Source: Chryseobacterium potabilaquae
GTDB lineage: Bacteria > Bacteroidota > Bacteroidia > Flavobacteriales > Weeksellaceae
Reading direction: 5' to 3'
DNA: 38,393 nucleotides
NCBI RefSeq assembly: GCF_902728265.1
Contig: NZ_CACVBR010000038.1
Span: forward strand, 1-38,393
Positions within the stretch are counted from its first letter, which is position 1, and every line of letters starts with the position of its first letter. Shown one piece after another: positions 28,502-36,748 of the stretch. Position numbers and translations under genes: made by a program. Under the pieces are notes generated by a model, which worked only from the letters and a program-made list of their open reading frames with translations, was not told the origin of the DNA and did no database searches.

Positions 28502-30394
28502 TTATTCTGCTATACAACGAACCGAGAACCCGAAGGTACGGTAGTTGTAGCTCGCTAGGTACACGCTGCCACTAATGAAGGTCAGGTCATAAGCGGTAGT
28601 GCTGCTGTACTCTGTACTGCTCCAATAGTTGCCGCCGAGACCGCGGCTGCTCAAGGCTCCGGTAGTGTGGTAGCGGTTCCCCGAAGCGGGAAGAGTCAAT
28701 TTATTGCCGTTAGAAGGACATATAATAACCAAGGCAGCACTAAAGTTGGTAGCGCTATTACTAAATGTCCCTATCGTATTTCGTGTACTATTATTGATTA
28801 AAGCGGTCCATTCAGCTCTCGTAGGAACACGATAGCCAGAAGGACAAGGATCAATAGCTGTCTTCACAGGTGAAGCTTCTGTACCAGAATTCCAGGCTCC
28901 ATTAGAAGCATTAACATAATTCCAACCACTAATTGCTCCTGCAGGAGTATCCGCATCTGCCACATGATCAAATCTTCCCCATTGGAAGTAATAACCATGA
29001 TGCCCTTTTGTAACTACCGAAGGGTTAGGATCAAGGGTTGTGTCAGCACCCAAATTATGACTTGCCCATAATTTAGTACCATCACCCATACACATCGTTG
29101 TTCCTCCACCACTACCGGAAGAAGAGACTACTTTATTCACGGTACATGACTGAGAACCAAAGCTAATAGGAATATTCATTGTGATAGCACTGGTAGGGGT
29201 ACCTGTTACATTATAAACCAGATTCCCATTCCCTGATAATAAATTTTCAGCAGGTAAAGTAAAGGTTAATCCATTTTGGATAAAGGACATTTGAGGATAA
29301 GAATCACCATTGCCTCCAGTATAAGGCACGGTAAGAGTTCCAGTATATGCCTCTCCTTGAATCAAGCTAGCAGGAGAAAATGCTGCACTACTACAATCCA
29401 GAGAAACCACATTAGCTGTAAAATTATCCACATCCACCGTGAATGTACAAGATTTACCTCCTACAGAAACCGCAAAGCTAGCTGTTCCAGCCCCGGCAGG
29501 AGTTCCTGTAATATTAAACACTAAATTACCACTACCCATAAAAAAGCTCCCCCCAGATAAGTTGGCCGTTAAACCTGTAATCCCGGTAGAATTAAAAGCT
29601 CCGGAAGAGTATGTACCCCCATTACCTCCTGTATAAGGCACGCTCACATTCACACCACTTACACTTATTCCTGAATGAATAGCTCCTGTAGTAGAAGCTC
29701 CCGAGCATAAAAGGTCTTCTATATTACCTGTAGGAACATTCGTAGAACACATAGAACCCCAATTGGGAGATTGAGGATCAGGGGAATCATTGATCATTTT
29801 ACACCCCAAGTTCCCAAAACAATCCGTACAATAGATCTCTAGACCTTGGGCAGGATGGAAGATAGCATTCATCTGAGCCTTAGTCATACGAGGCGTTAAA
29901 AAACCATCACTAGTACTGCTGAGATCTAAAATAGCAGAGGGATCAGGTGAAACAACACCCATCCCAATTCTACCCCCGGTAAAGCCTAAATTGTTGCCGC
30001 CCATACTCATATGACGAGGACCAGTTAAAGTACCATCTGTCCGGTAAATAGTCGATGCACTCCCCAACTTAAACCATTGATCATGTGCCCCATTAAAATA
30101 ATAGAACCCAAAATCATTAACAAGAGTAGTTTGCCCTGTCTGATTAGTAGGAGAAGCTGCCTCTGTCACATATACAACAGCACCATCCTGATCCATTCCG
30201 TATTTATTGCCCGCTATAGCGGAAAACAAAGCATCTCCAGTAAGTTTAGGAACAATAATACCTTCTGAGCTACTCCCATCTATATTTTTTGCCTTAACAT
30301 CAAGAGTGGCATGAGGACTAGAAGTATTCACACCTACCTGACTGTAGGAAATTGCTCCAAAGCACATACAAAATAATAAATTTATTTTTTTCAT
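28502..30394 (-). CDS. Exported FISUMP-domain protein, tandem copy 3
   Basis: A 630-residue protein with the same order of parts as copies 1 and 2 but moderately diverged throughout (signal ending ISYSQ, VGVNTSSPHATLDV, IIVPKLTGDALF, GFYYFNGAHDQWFKL, two YTGGNG repeats). The FISUMP domain ends GNYWSSTEYSS and GFSVRCIAE. The last ~62 codons are compositionally odd: by hand count 42 end in G or C and 32 of these in C (AAC, TAC, AGC, ACC, GGC), against about 18 G/C-ending in the same stretch of copy 2. The rest of the gene is AT-rich at third positions. This points to a separately acquired or actively diversified 3' cassette. Probable surface ligand-binding protein. Confidence 0.88.
   Translation of the reverse strand: MKKINLLFCMCFGAISYSQVGVNTSSPHATLDVKAKNIDGSSSEGIIVPKLTGDALFSAIAGNKYGMDQDGAVVYVTEAASPTNQTGQTTLVNDFGFYYFNGAHDQWFKLGSASTIYRTDGTLTGPRHMSMGGNNLGFTGGRIGMGVVSPDPSAILDLSSTSDGFLTPRMTKAQMNAIFHPAQGLEIYCTDCFGNLGCKMINDSPDPQSPNWGSMCSTNVPTGNIEDLLCSGASTTGAIHSGISVSGVNVSVPYTGGNGGTYSSGAFNSTGITGLTANLSGGSFFMGSGNLVFNITGTPAGAGTASFAVSVGGKSCTFTVDVDNFTANVVSLDCSSAAFSPASLIQGEAYTGTLTVPYTGGNGDSYPQMSFIQNGLTFTLPAENLLSGNGNLVYNVTGTPTSAITMNIPISFGSQSCTVNKVVSSSGSGGGTTMCMGDGTKLWASHNLGADTTLDPNPSVVTKGHHGYYFQWGRFDHVADADTPAGAISGWNYVNASNGAWNSGTEASPVKTAIDPCPSGYRVPTRAEWTALINNSTRNTIGTFSNSATNFSAALVIICPSNGNKLTLPASGNRYHTTGALSSRGLGGNYWSSTEYSSTTAYDLTFISGSVYLASYNYRTFGFSVRCIAE
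28508..28697 (-). other. Candidate hypervariable 3' cassette of FISUMP copy 3
   Basis: The lectin-like tip of copy 3 is locally GC-rich and dominated by NNC codons. Against copy 1, constant blocks (GCTTCGGGG, GGAGCCTTG, TATTGG, AGTACA, GCTTAT, and the last 18 bases) alternate with variable codons. The amino-acid pattern resembles variable regions of diversity-generating retroelement targets. However, third positions also differ between the copies, and no reverse transcriptase or template repeat is in the window. The mechanism is therefore open. Confidence 0.4.
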
Positions 30395-30565
30395 GGGTAT
30401 TTAATTTTAAATAAGAAATTATAATCTGCTATTAGCTAGTTTTAATTCCTCAAAAGATTTTACATATAAATATTAAACGATTCTTTCTGTTTGAATTTTT
30501 ACTTTAATTTATAAGACACATCGTATCGTAAAAATGTAATAAAAGGGGAAATTAGATTATATGCC

Positions 30566-31402
30566 TTATTGCTTAGTTATTTTTTTGTTAATGGTTTGAG
30601 TTTGAGTTTCTACTGCAATGACATAGTTTCCCGACTTCACATTCAATAGATTAATCTCTTTCTTATTTCCTGTAAGTGGAGAAGACAAAATAAGCTTTCC
30701 TGATGTATCAAAGATTTTATATGATTTTAAAGTCTCTTTAGAAGAAAGAGTCATTACATCTTTTACTTGAGTTGGATAAATATCTACTGTACTATTGGGT
30801 ATATTTTTTACATCTTGGGTTTCCAAAACACTTGCAGAACAAAGCCCTATATTACTTCCACCAGAACCTCCTCCTCCACTGATTGTTAATTGAGTATAAG
30901 GATTAGAAGCAATGATCAAATAAATGCCGGCTCCAATAGAACCCATAGTAGTTATTGTATTACCAATAATGTTCATTCCGCAAGAAGCCCCTGGTATAAT
31001 AGAAATAGAGCCCCCATTTGTATTAAAAATAAAATCTTCAGGCCTAGTAAAAGTATCTGCACCACTAATTACTATTCCTACATTGTTTACAGGAACACTG
31101 AAAGAAAAAGTTACCGACCAAGAGCCATTATTTCCTACCCATAATGCACTTCCCGATGAAAGAGTAGCACCTAAATTACAAGCGTCAAAAAAATTGGTAG
31201 CCATTTCATACAGTACAGATCCAGAAGAAGAACTACTTACTTGTACATTTCCAATACTTATTGTTCCACTAGTGTTGATATCCGCTGTACTAGAACATAT
31301 CTGTGATTTTATAGAGCTACTACAGAGTAATAATCCTATAATCATTGGAAAATATAAAAGTCTACATACAGTAGATCTTTTAAGAAATAATTTTTTCGTC
31401 AT
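30566..31402 (-). CDS. T9SS-exported hypothetical protein
   Basis: A 278-residue protein. The N-terminal ~34 residues are a signal peptide with a basic start (MTKKLFLKRSTVCRLLYFPM, then a hydrophobic run to IKSQ). The central region (~35-200) is Ser/Gly-rich and beta-prone (GSALWVGNNGSWSVTFSFSV, NVGIVISGADTFTRPEDF) with no named family that I recognise. The C-terminal ~70 residues (TVDIYPTQVKDVMTLSS, KIFDTSGKLILSS, SGNYVIAVETQTQ, KKITKQ) form a type A T9SS sorting domain, so the protein should reach the cell surface or medium. It stands alone, with 171 bp to the FISUMP array. Confidence 0.8.
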   Translation of the reverse strand: MTKKLFLKRSTVCRLLYFPMIIGLLLCSSSIKSQICSSTADINTSGTISIGNVQVSSSSSGSVLYEMATNFFDACNLGATLSSGSALWVGNNGSWSVTFSFSVPVNNVGIVISGADTFTRPEDFIFNTNGGSISIIPGASCGMNIIGNTITTMGSIGAGIYLIIASNPYTQLTISGGGGSGGSNIGLCSASVLETQDVKNIPNSTVDIYPTQVKDVMTLSSKETLKSYKIFDTSGKLILSSPLTGNKKEINLLNVKSGNYVIAVETQTQTINKKITKQ

Positions 31403-31836
31403 AATTTTTTATTTATTTAAGAATTAGTATTTAATTTCCATTTCGATTACCTATCCTTTCAAAAATTTTAGAAAATTTGTTACAATAGTTATTGTCTTGT
31501 ATTTGAAATTAGCTACCATTATTGTAAGCTGAGCCAGGACAAAAAAATATATACAATCAAATCATGCGATATTTAGAATAGAAAATGTATATAAAATAGA
31601 AATGATCAATTCCTATTTTGTAGAATTTTAAAGAAGTAAAATATGAGTTTTGTATATTATTTATTAGAACCAACTTAAAATATACAACTACTATTTTTTC
31701 ATCCTGAACTCAGATTATTTTTAAATAAGTTGAAAGGGATTCTACATATCTTCTTATTCAAAAAGAAATAGATAATATTATTTTATAAATTTTTATACCC
31801 AAAAGAGGTTACGATTTATAATCACTTTTACCATAA
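31403..31836. other. 434-bp AT-rich intergenic region
   Basis: No gene, RNA or clear repeat is seen. It should contain the promoter of the 278-aa cargo gene and the 3' end of the regulator cluster. I see no TAnnTTTG-type promoter on the minus strand here. Confidence 0.5.
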
Positions 31837-32277
31837 TCATTTGCTATGCTTATATTTATCCATCCATCTATGCAATGTACTTTTAGGAATACCATACTCC
31901 TGTATTATTTCTTCCTGCTTTTTCTCACCAGTATCCAATATTTCCAATATAAAATCGATTATACCCTTTGTATAAATATTCTTAAGAGATTTTAAATGTC
32001 TTTTTTTACGGAGTTTTTCAGGAATAATGATCTGAGGAGCATATAATACAAGATGCTGAGAATAAATTCTGAAAAAATCATAATTCAGTAACTTACTCCA
32101 AATGAGTAAGAACTCTAGCTCCAAACTTTCGGATTCATACATTTTTTGGAGTTCTTCTTCCTTACAATTAAATGCATCGCATATACGAATTGCTTCGATC
32201 TCCATTTCAATAACAGCCTGTTCAATCAAGCTTCCTAAATGAAGATTTTTGAAATTAAAAGTATTTCTGTTTCTCAT
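31837..32277 (-). CDS. Small HTH regulator-like protein, intact paralog
   Basis: A 146-residue protein. The N-terminal two-thirds are helical and acidic (LGSLIEQAVIEMEIEAIRI, EEELQKMYESESLELEFLL), with the signature LIWSKLLNYDFFRIYSQHLV. The C-terminal HTH (EIIQEYGIPKSTLHRWMDKY, about 122-141) is of the transposase/homeodomain-like kind. No catalytic domain follows, so a DNA-binding regulator is more likely than a transposase. It lies 54 bp downstream of the LuxR-type gene and is a paralog of the product of 33007-33420 on its other side; the three probably form one transcription unit. Confidence 0.72.
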   Translation of the reverse strand: MRNRNTFNFKNLHLGSLIEQAVIEMEIEAIRICDAFNCKEEELQKMYESESLELEFLLIWSKLLNYDFFRIYSQHLVLYAPQIIIPEKLRKKRHLKSLKNIYTKGIIDFILEILDTGEKKQEEIIQEYGIPKSTLHRWMDKYKHSK

Positions 32278-32331
32278 TGATATTCTACTTTGTCGATTGA
32301 TCTTACAATTTCATTCTGAAAAAATACAGGC

Positions 32332-32988
32332 TCACTCTAAAGAAATGTTATTATTAATCATTGAACTCCCTATTCTATTATGAAAATGAATAAGATCGGA
32401 TAAGTTTTTTACCTGAAGCTTATTAAAAATACGTCTCTTGTGTGTACTTACTGTGGATTGATGAATCCTTAATAGATTAGATATTTCCAGAATTCCTTTC
32501 CCTTGAAGTAAATGATTATAAATTACCTTCTCTCTTCTTGATAAAAAAAATGATGATTTAGTAATATTTTTTTTATTCTCTCGGCTTTTTATAAACTTAT
32601 AAAGTAATTCTTGTGAGTAATAATAACCTTGCATAAAAACAGAATGTATAGCTTCTTGGATTTCATTTATCCCTTCAGATTTAGAAAGATAAGCCTCTAC
32701 CCCTTCATATAAATATGATAATGCTAATTCTTCTTTATTTTCAGAAAATATCATGATCTTAAGGCTTGGACTTTGCTCCTTAAATTCTCGTGCCGAACCA
32801 TAAATATTATCCTGAAAATCAATATCCAAAATAAGAAGATCATAGTCATTCTGGGAGATCTTCCTTGTCAGTTCTTCTTTATGACGAACATAGTCAATCA
32901 AAATATCTTGGCTGATGGTTTTTAATATATGTGTGAGACCTTTTATCCACACATAGTGCCTATCAGCAATAAGTACGGTCTTTTTCAT
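32332..32988 (-). CDS. LuxR/NarL-type orphan response regulator
   Basis: A 218-residue protein from the ATG at 32988; an in-frame TTG two codons upstream (32994) is also open. The receiver-like domain (~1-120) has VLIADRHYVWIKGL, the likely phospho-acceptor in DLLILDIDF, and a conserved-type Lys in AYLSKSE. The acidic pair before the acceptor is reduced to one Asp. The C-terminal LuxR HTH (~150-205) reads LSRREKVIYNHLLQGKG, ISNLLRIHQSTVSTHKRRI. No histidine kinase is adjacent. It is flanked by two paralogous small HTH genes, and the restored frame of the upstream one would overlap this start by about 25 bases, suggesting translational coupling. It may control the surrounding surface genes (inference). 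Confidence 0.87.
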   Translation of the reverse strand: MKKTVLIADRHYVWIKGLTHILKTISQDILIDYVRHKEELTRKISQNDYDLLILDIDFQDNIYGSAREFKEQSPSLKIMIFSENKEELALSYLYEGVEAYLSKSEGINEIQEAIHSVFMQGYYYSQELLYKFIKSRENKKNITKSSFFLSRREKVIYNHLLQGKGILEISNLLRIHQSTVSTHKRRIFNKLQVKNLSDLIHFHNRIGSSMINNNISLE

Positions 32989-33006
32989 TTCCAATTGTAT
33001 ATTTAT

Positions 33007-33420
33007 CTATCCCTTTATGCAAAGTACCTTTAAGAATACCATACTCTCTGGCAACCTGTACCTTATTTTTTCCCCTGTAAATAACATCTTCAATATAAAA
33101 TCAATTATACCGTTTGTATAAATATTCTTAAGAGATTTTAGATGTCTTTTTTTACTGAATTTTTCAGGGGTAATGATCTGAGGAACATATAATACAATAT
33201 GCTGAGAATAAATTCTGGAAAAATCATAATTCAGTAACTTACTCCAAATGAGTAAGAACTCTAGCTCCAAACCTTCAGATTCATACATTTTTTGGAGTTC
33301 TTCTTTCTTACAATTAAATGTATCACATATACGAGTTGCTTCAATTTCCACTTCTTTCCCTTTCTGTTCTATCAAGCTTCCTATATGAAAATTTTTGAAA
33401 TTATTTTTTTTTATATTCAT
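33007..33420 (-). CDS. Small HTH paralog, C-terminal HTH lost by frameshift
   Basis: A 137-residue product as read, parallel to the 146-aa protein through LGSLIEQ, EEELQKMYESEGLELEFLL, LIWSKLLNYDFSRIYSQHIV and GIIDFIL. After TGEK the reading frame departs and ends IRYRLPESMVFLKVLCIKG, with no HTH. Adding one base in the A6 run (T6 at 33066-33071 on the plus strand) restores NKVQVAREYGILKGTLHKGI and continues to a stop at 32963, inside the LuxR-type gene. The gene is therefore a recent frameshift pseudogene, a slippage-controlled gene, or carries a sequencing error. The shared ancestry with the intact paralog is clear at the DNA level. Confidence 0.75.
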   Translation of the reverse strand: MNIKKNNFKNFHIGSLIEQKGKEVEIEATRICDTFNCKKEELQKMYESEGLELEFLLIWSKLLNYDFSRIYSQHIVLYVPQIITPEKFSKKRHLKSLKNIYTNGIIDFILKMLFTGEKIRYRLPESMVFLKVLCIKG

Positions 33421-33922
33421 ACCAATCTATTTTTATGATTATAGAAGATTGTATTGAAAATAATTAACAATTAATGTAATTGCTTATCATGAACTACTTT
33501 GAGACTAAAATGAAAACTCTATATAGATAGAGAACAAAATATTGGATTTAATTTTCAGAGAAAAAAAATAATGCCATCCTTAATAATTTAATATGTGTAC
33601 TACCTTCTAGAGAGCAGTCTCATAATATAAAAATCTATTTATAAATAGGATGAGGATCTTTGAGTTTTAAAATCCAAGGGTTATTATGGTCTAACAACCC
33701 TTGGAAAAAAATGGGGAAATTTAGATAGGGTGAAGTAAATTTCCTTCTTTTATCAATTATACTTACATAGCAACACCAAAATAATTATTTCTATGAATAA
33801 ATAATTGATAATAAAAAACACTCTTTTTATGATTATTTTATTTCTTTTTTTTTCTCTCAAATATCCATTTAATAACACCTCTATTCTCATCTTAATAATG
33901 AATAATTCATGAGAAATCATCC
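33421..33922. other. 502-bp intergenic region
   Basis: AT-rich, with no convincing gene. It contains the terminator hairpin of the fourth FISUMP gene (33673-33705) and presumably the promoter of the regulator cluster. Short open frames here lack support. Confidence 0.5.
33673..33705 (-). terminator. Hairpin terminator downstream of FISUMP gene 4
   Basis: CCAAGGGTT (33674-33682) pairs with AACCCTTGG (33696-33704), extended by one T-A pair to 10 bp, with a 13-nt loop. It lies about 220 bp past the stop at 33923. Minus-strand sequence after the stem is ATTTTAAAAC; the plus side has an A7 run. Confidence 0.65.
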
Positions 33923-35566
33923 TTATTCTTGAATACATCTTACAGACAATCCAATTCCTGTCCATGATTCAGCTCCTGGATTCACACTTGAGGAACTCAT
34001 ATTAGTATATCCTGGTTCTGAATTCCAATACATCCCAAAATAAGCTCTAAACTGTAGTTCACCGTTTTGTTGTGAACGCATTCCTGAAACAGGAAACTGT
34101 AAAGTATTATTTGTAGCCGGACAATAAAATCTTACAACAGCTCCATAATTCATATGATCAGCTATACTATTAGAAAAGCCTATGTTAGTGATTGTATTAT
34201 TATCACGTAAAATTGCATAATCTGTACTTGTAGGAACTTTGAAACCTGCTGGACAAGGGTCTGTTTGACTCTTTGGTGTTCCCCAAGTTTCATATGGAGC
34301 ATTTGGAGTCGCCCATCCAGAAACTGCTCCAAAATTTGATTGATCTTGTGCTTGTGTTAATGCTGGGGTGGCCCGCCCCCATTTATATTTGTCTCCATGG
34401 AGTTCTGCACTAATTGAATTTGGATCTATATTAGGATTTGCTCCTAAGTTGTGCGTCATCCATGCTTTACTAGAACCACACATTACTACTTCATTCGGAT
34501 TAGGGTCAACACCCGATACAACATTTCTTGTAAAAGTACAGGTTTGTCCTTCAAACGTAAAAGTAAAACTTGCCGTTCCTACAGAAGCCGCCACTCCTGT
34601 AATAACAAATATCAATTGTCCAGTAGACATATTTCCAGCTTGCAGAGCTGCTGTAAGACCCAATACGCCTGTGGAAGGAATAGATTGCGCCGGATAACTT
34701 CCAGAACCTCCTGTAAATGTAATAATAGTAAAATGATTATTATCAGTCACTTGTATACCTTGGATAAAGTCTCCCCCTTGAGAAACTGCTCCCGAGCAAT
34801 TAAGTACAACAGGAGAGCCTGAAGGGTCTACCGTTCTTGTGAAGGAACAGCTCTGACCTCCAAACGTAATATCGAAAGTAGCCGTACCCGCAGAAGAAGG
34901 CGTACCGGTTATCGTATAAGTTAATGTCCCGTTTCCGTTTGCTAAGATTCCTGCTTGAAGGGTCGCCGTAAGGCCTGTTACTCCTGTAGAAGATACGGCA
35001 GCACCAACAGGATAGCTTTCACCATTACCACCCGTATATGGGATTTGGGTATTAACTCCTGAAGCCGCCACACCTTGAGTCAGACTTCCGGCATTGATCG
35101 CTCCGGAGCAGTTGAGCCCCGTGACAACAGGAGGATTGACAGAGCATAAACCAGGGCGAAATGGCTTCCAGGTACCCCCTGTAAGACTAGTAGAGGGATT
35201 ATCATAATACCAAAACCCCCGGCATAAAGCCCCTTCCGTAGAGCCCACTCCCGCAACTCCTGTGCTGGAAGTATTAAATACCATAAAACCATCATAATAA
35301 TAAGGATAAGAATTCGCTATTCCTACAGGAACTCCTGAAAACGCAGTAAATGTTGTCAGATCTGTACGAGGATATAACAATCCCTTTCCTACATTAGCTG
35401 ATTGGTTATACGTAGGATTAGAAGAAGCATCAATAAAGGCTGAACTATTGATAGCCGCTTGATTGGCTGCACTGTTGGCAATCCTAACTTGAGCGTAAAA
35501 GCTACTAATCAGCAATAAAAAAAATACAGAAAGTATCCTTTCCAGATTAATAAATTTATTTTCCAT
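33923..35566 (-). CDS. Exported FISUMP-domain protein, fourth (dispersed) copy
   Basis: A 547-residue protein from the ATG at 35566, where the signal peptide begins (MENKFINLERILSVFFLLLI, ending SFYAQ). A frame open to an ATG at 35629 would overlap the upstream gene and bury the signal. After the signal comes a divergent N-terminal module (VRIANSAANQAAINSSAFID, WYYDNPS). Two Ig-like repeats follow (LNCSGA, YTGGNG and FTGGSG, CSFTRTV and CTFTRNV), then a FISUMP domain (WMTHNLGANPNIDPNS, DPCPAGFKVPTSTDY, GMYWNSE, LSVRCIQE). Its tip is AT-rich like the genome, unlike copy 3. It lies 38 bp downstream of the 207-aa gene, so the two are probably cotranscribed. Confidence 0.87.
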   Translation of the reverse strand: MENKFINLERILSVFFLLLISSFYAQVRIANSAANQAAINSSAFIDASSNPTYNQSANVGKGLLYPRTDLTTFTAFSGVPVGIANSYPYYYDGFMVFNTSSTGVAGVGSTEGALCRGFWYYDNPSTSLTGGTWKPFRPGLCSVNPPVVTGLNCSGAINAGSLTQGVAASGVNTQIPYTGGNGESYPVGAAVSSTGVTGLTATLQAGILANGNGTLTYTITGTPSSAGTATFDITFGGQSCSFTRTVDPSGSPVVLNCSGAVSQGGDFIQGIQVTDNNHFTIITFTGGSGSYPAQSIPSTGVLGLTAALQAGNMSTGQLIFVITGVAASVGTASFTFTFEGQTCTFTRNVVSGVDPNPNEVVMCGSSKAWMTHNLGANPNIDPNSISAELHGDKYKWGRATPALTQAQDQSNFGAVSGWATPNAPYETWGTPKSQTDPCPAGFKVPTSTDYAILRDNNTITNIGFSNSIADHMNYGAVVRFYCPATNNTLQFPVSGMRSQQNGELQFRAYFGMYWNSEPGYTNMSSSSVNPGAESWTGIGLSVRCIQE

Positions 35567-35604
35567 TTTGTATGTTTTTAATATAAATATTTTGTTTTTC
35601 AATA

Positions 35605-36228
35605 TTAAAAGCCTGTAGCCCACTCCCATGAACCATCTCCAGTTCCTCCCAAATAGATCAACATGCCAGAGACTCCTGCCTGAACCTGGGTAAATTGAGG
35701 ATTTCTAGGAGCAGGAGAAATATCAATAGCATTATTACCAATATTGGAAACATAAACCATCTTGCCCACCGGAATCCCTGAAGTAGGAAGAGTTAAAACA
35801 TGGGGGTCCGCCGTCGTAATATTTAGTTTAATAAAATTATCGGTAGGCAATACCGTATAATCTGAAGTCTGTTCTGTGCTAACATTAAAAGAAGTAGATA
35901 CGGAACCTCCTCCTACGTGTTTCCATTTTGAAGTAGGATTATCATAATAATAAAAGCCTGCTTCGCTGATGTCAGAAGTTTTTCCTGAGGACCCTGTACC
36001 TGAGGTAACAAATACAAGTACACCATTTTGAGAAACCCCATAAGCAGCATCTTTTGCAGCTAACTCCGCTACTGTATAACGAGGAACAAGCACACCATCT
36101 GCTTTAGTTGCAGACGTAGTACCTACAACATCTAAAGTTGACTGAGGAGCGTCGGTATTAACTCCTACTTGGCCAAAAGCAAATGCACTTAAAATCATGG
36201 TAATAGTCGTAATAAATTGTTTTTTCAT
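35605..36228 (-). CDS. Exported VGVNT-module protein, first gene of the divergent operon
   Basis: A 207-residue protein with a signal peptide (MKKQFITTITMILSAFAFGQ). The shared module follows: VGVNTDAPQSTLDVVG, VLVPRYTVAELAAKD, GVLVFVTSG, GFYYYDNPTSKWKHV (to ~110). The C-terminal ~95 residues (TSDYTVLPTDNFIKLNIT, HVLTLPTSGIPVGKMVYV, GGTGDGSWEWATGF) look like the beta-rich end of a tail-fibre or appendage protein. No T9SS tail is seen. It heads a two-gene unit with the fourth FISUMP gene and lies divergent from the recombinase, about 250 bp from the nearer inverted repeat. I see no TAnnTTTG promoter between its start and that repeat. Confidence 0.78.
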   Translation of the reverse strand: MKKQFITTITMILSAFAFGQVGVNTDAPQSTLDVVGTTSATKADGVLVPRYTVAELAAKDAAYGVSQNGVLVFVTSGTGSSGKTSDISEAGFYYYDNPTSKWKHVGGGSVSTSFNVSTEQTSDYTVLPTDNFIKLNITTADPHVLTLPTSGIPVGKMVYVSNIGNNAIDISPAPRNPQFTQVQAGVSGMLIYLGGTGDGSWEWATGF

Positions 36229-36481
36229 TTTTGTATATTTTTTTATATAAAGTTTTTGTAAAGAAAAATTTGAATATTATATGTTAGATTTCTTTTAAAA
36301 AAATTAAGATTTCAATCAATCTTTCATTTTCATATTATATAAGCACAATATGCTTTTTAACCTCTCATCGAAATATTTAACCATATAACTTCAATTGTAC
36401 ACATTATTAAATTTCACATATTGCTAATACTCTATTTTTTTCATAATTTAGAATGTATACCTCGATTTTTCACACAATAAG

Positions 36482-36701
36482 TAGTCCTAGTTAGACTATT
36501 TTAAATTGTAATTAAATTATATTCAATAATTTTCAATAATTAATTAAAAAAACAAGGAAATAAAACATCATTATTCAAATATGAATGATTTCTTTTCAAA
36601 ATAAAAACCTTATACAATATTTTAAAAATCAGATGCTTATTATTTGTACATTAATTTTTTTTATATATATTTGCAACATAAAAGTAGTCTAACTAGGACT
36701 A
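36482..36701. repeat. Putative invertible promoter element (17-bp inverted repeats)
   Basis: TAGTCCTAGTTAGACTA at 36482-36498 and its exact reverse complement TAGTCTAACTAGGACTA at 36685-36701 bound 186 bp. Each site has short inverted arms (TAGTC / GACTA) around a 7-bp asymmetric core (CTAGTTA or TAACTAG). The flanks AAGTAGTC and GACTATTTT read the same way at both sites while the core is reversed. That is the expected form of two oppositely oriented tyrosine-recombinase crossover sites. A recombinase gene starts 48 bp to the right. Inversion itself is inferred. Confidence 0.6.
36643..36673 (+). promoter_or_regulatory. Bacteroidota-type promoter inside the invertible segment
   Basis: TTTG (36643-36646), 19 bp, then TATATTTG (36666-36673) matches the -33 TTTG / -7 TAnnTTTG pattern known for Flavobacterium and Bacteroides. 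Transcription would start near 36680, at the right-hand repeat, and read into the recombinase with a ~70-nt leader. If the segment inverts, this promoter would face the 207-aa/FISUMP operon. Confidence 0.65.
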
Positions 36702-36748
36702 TTTTTTTTTATAGATTTGTTGAAAATTAATACGTTAAAAATTCAACA

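Larger units (their letters stand above)
36229..36748. other. 520-bp divergent intergenic region with putative promoter switch
   Basis: It separates the minus-strand surface operon from the plus-strand recombinase. The left 250 bp are AT-rich without obvious signals. The right part holds the inverted repeat pair and the promoter described separately. Apart from the switch I see no gene. Confidence 0.7.

Noticed and set aside
31837..33420. The small HTH paralogs as an insertion-sequence orfA
   Set aside because: They have a transposase-like HTH but no catalytic partner or terminal repeats nearby, and they flank a response regulator, so a regulatory role is more likely.
33753..33965. A 70-codon minus-strand gene downstream of FISUMP gene 4
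   Set aside because: It overlaps the 3' end of the FISUMP gene in another frame and its translation is low-complexity AT-derived sequence without a recognisable signal or domain.
35567..35629. The longer N-terminus of FISUMP gene 4 (ATG at 35629)
   Set aside because: It would overlap the end of the 207-aa gene and place 21 charged or irregular residues before a good signal peptide that begins at the ATG at 35566.
24170..36228. A complete diversity-generating retroelement
   Set aside because: The FISUMP tips resemble its targets, but no reverse transcriptase, accessory gene or template repeat is visible in the window, and third-position differences do not fit adenine-only mutagenesis from one template.
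36482..36701. The 17-bp inverted repeats as a transcription terminator
   Set aside because: The arms are 186 bp apart with an internal promoter, which is too far for an intrinsic terminator and fits recombination sites better.
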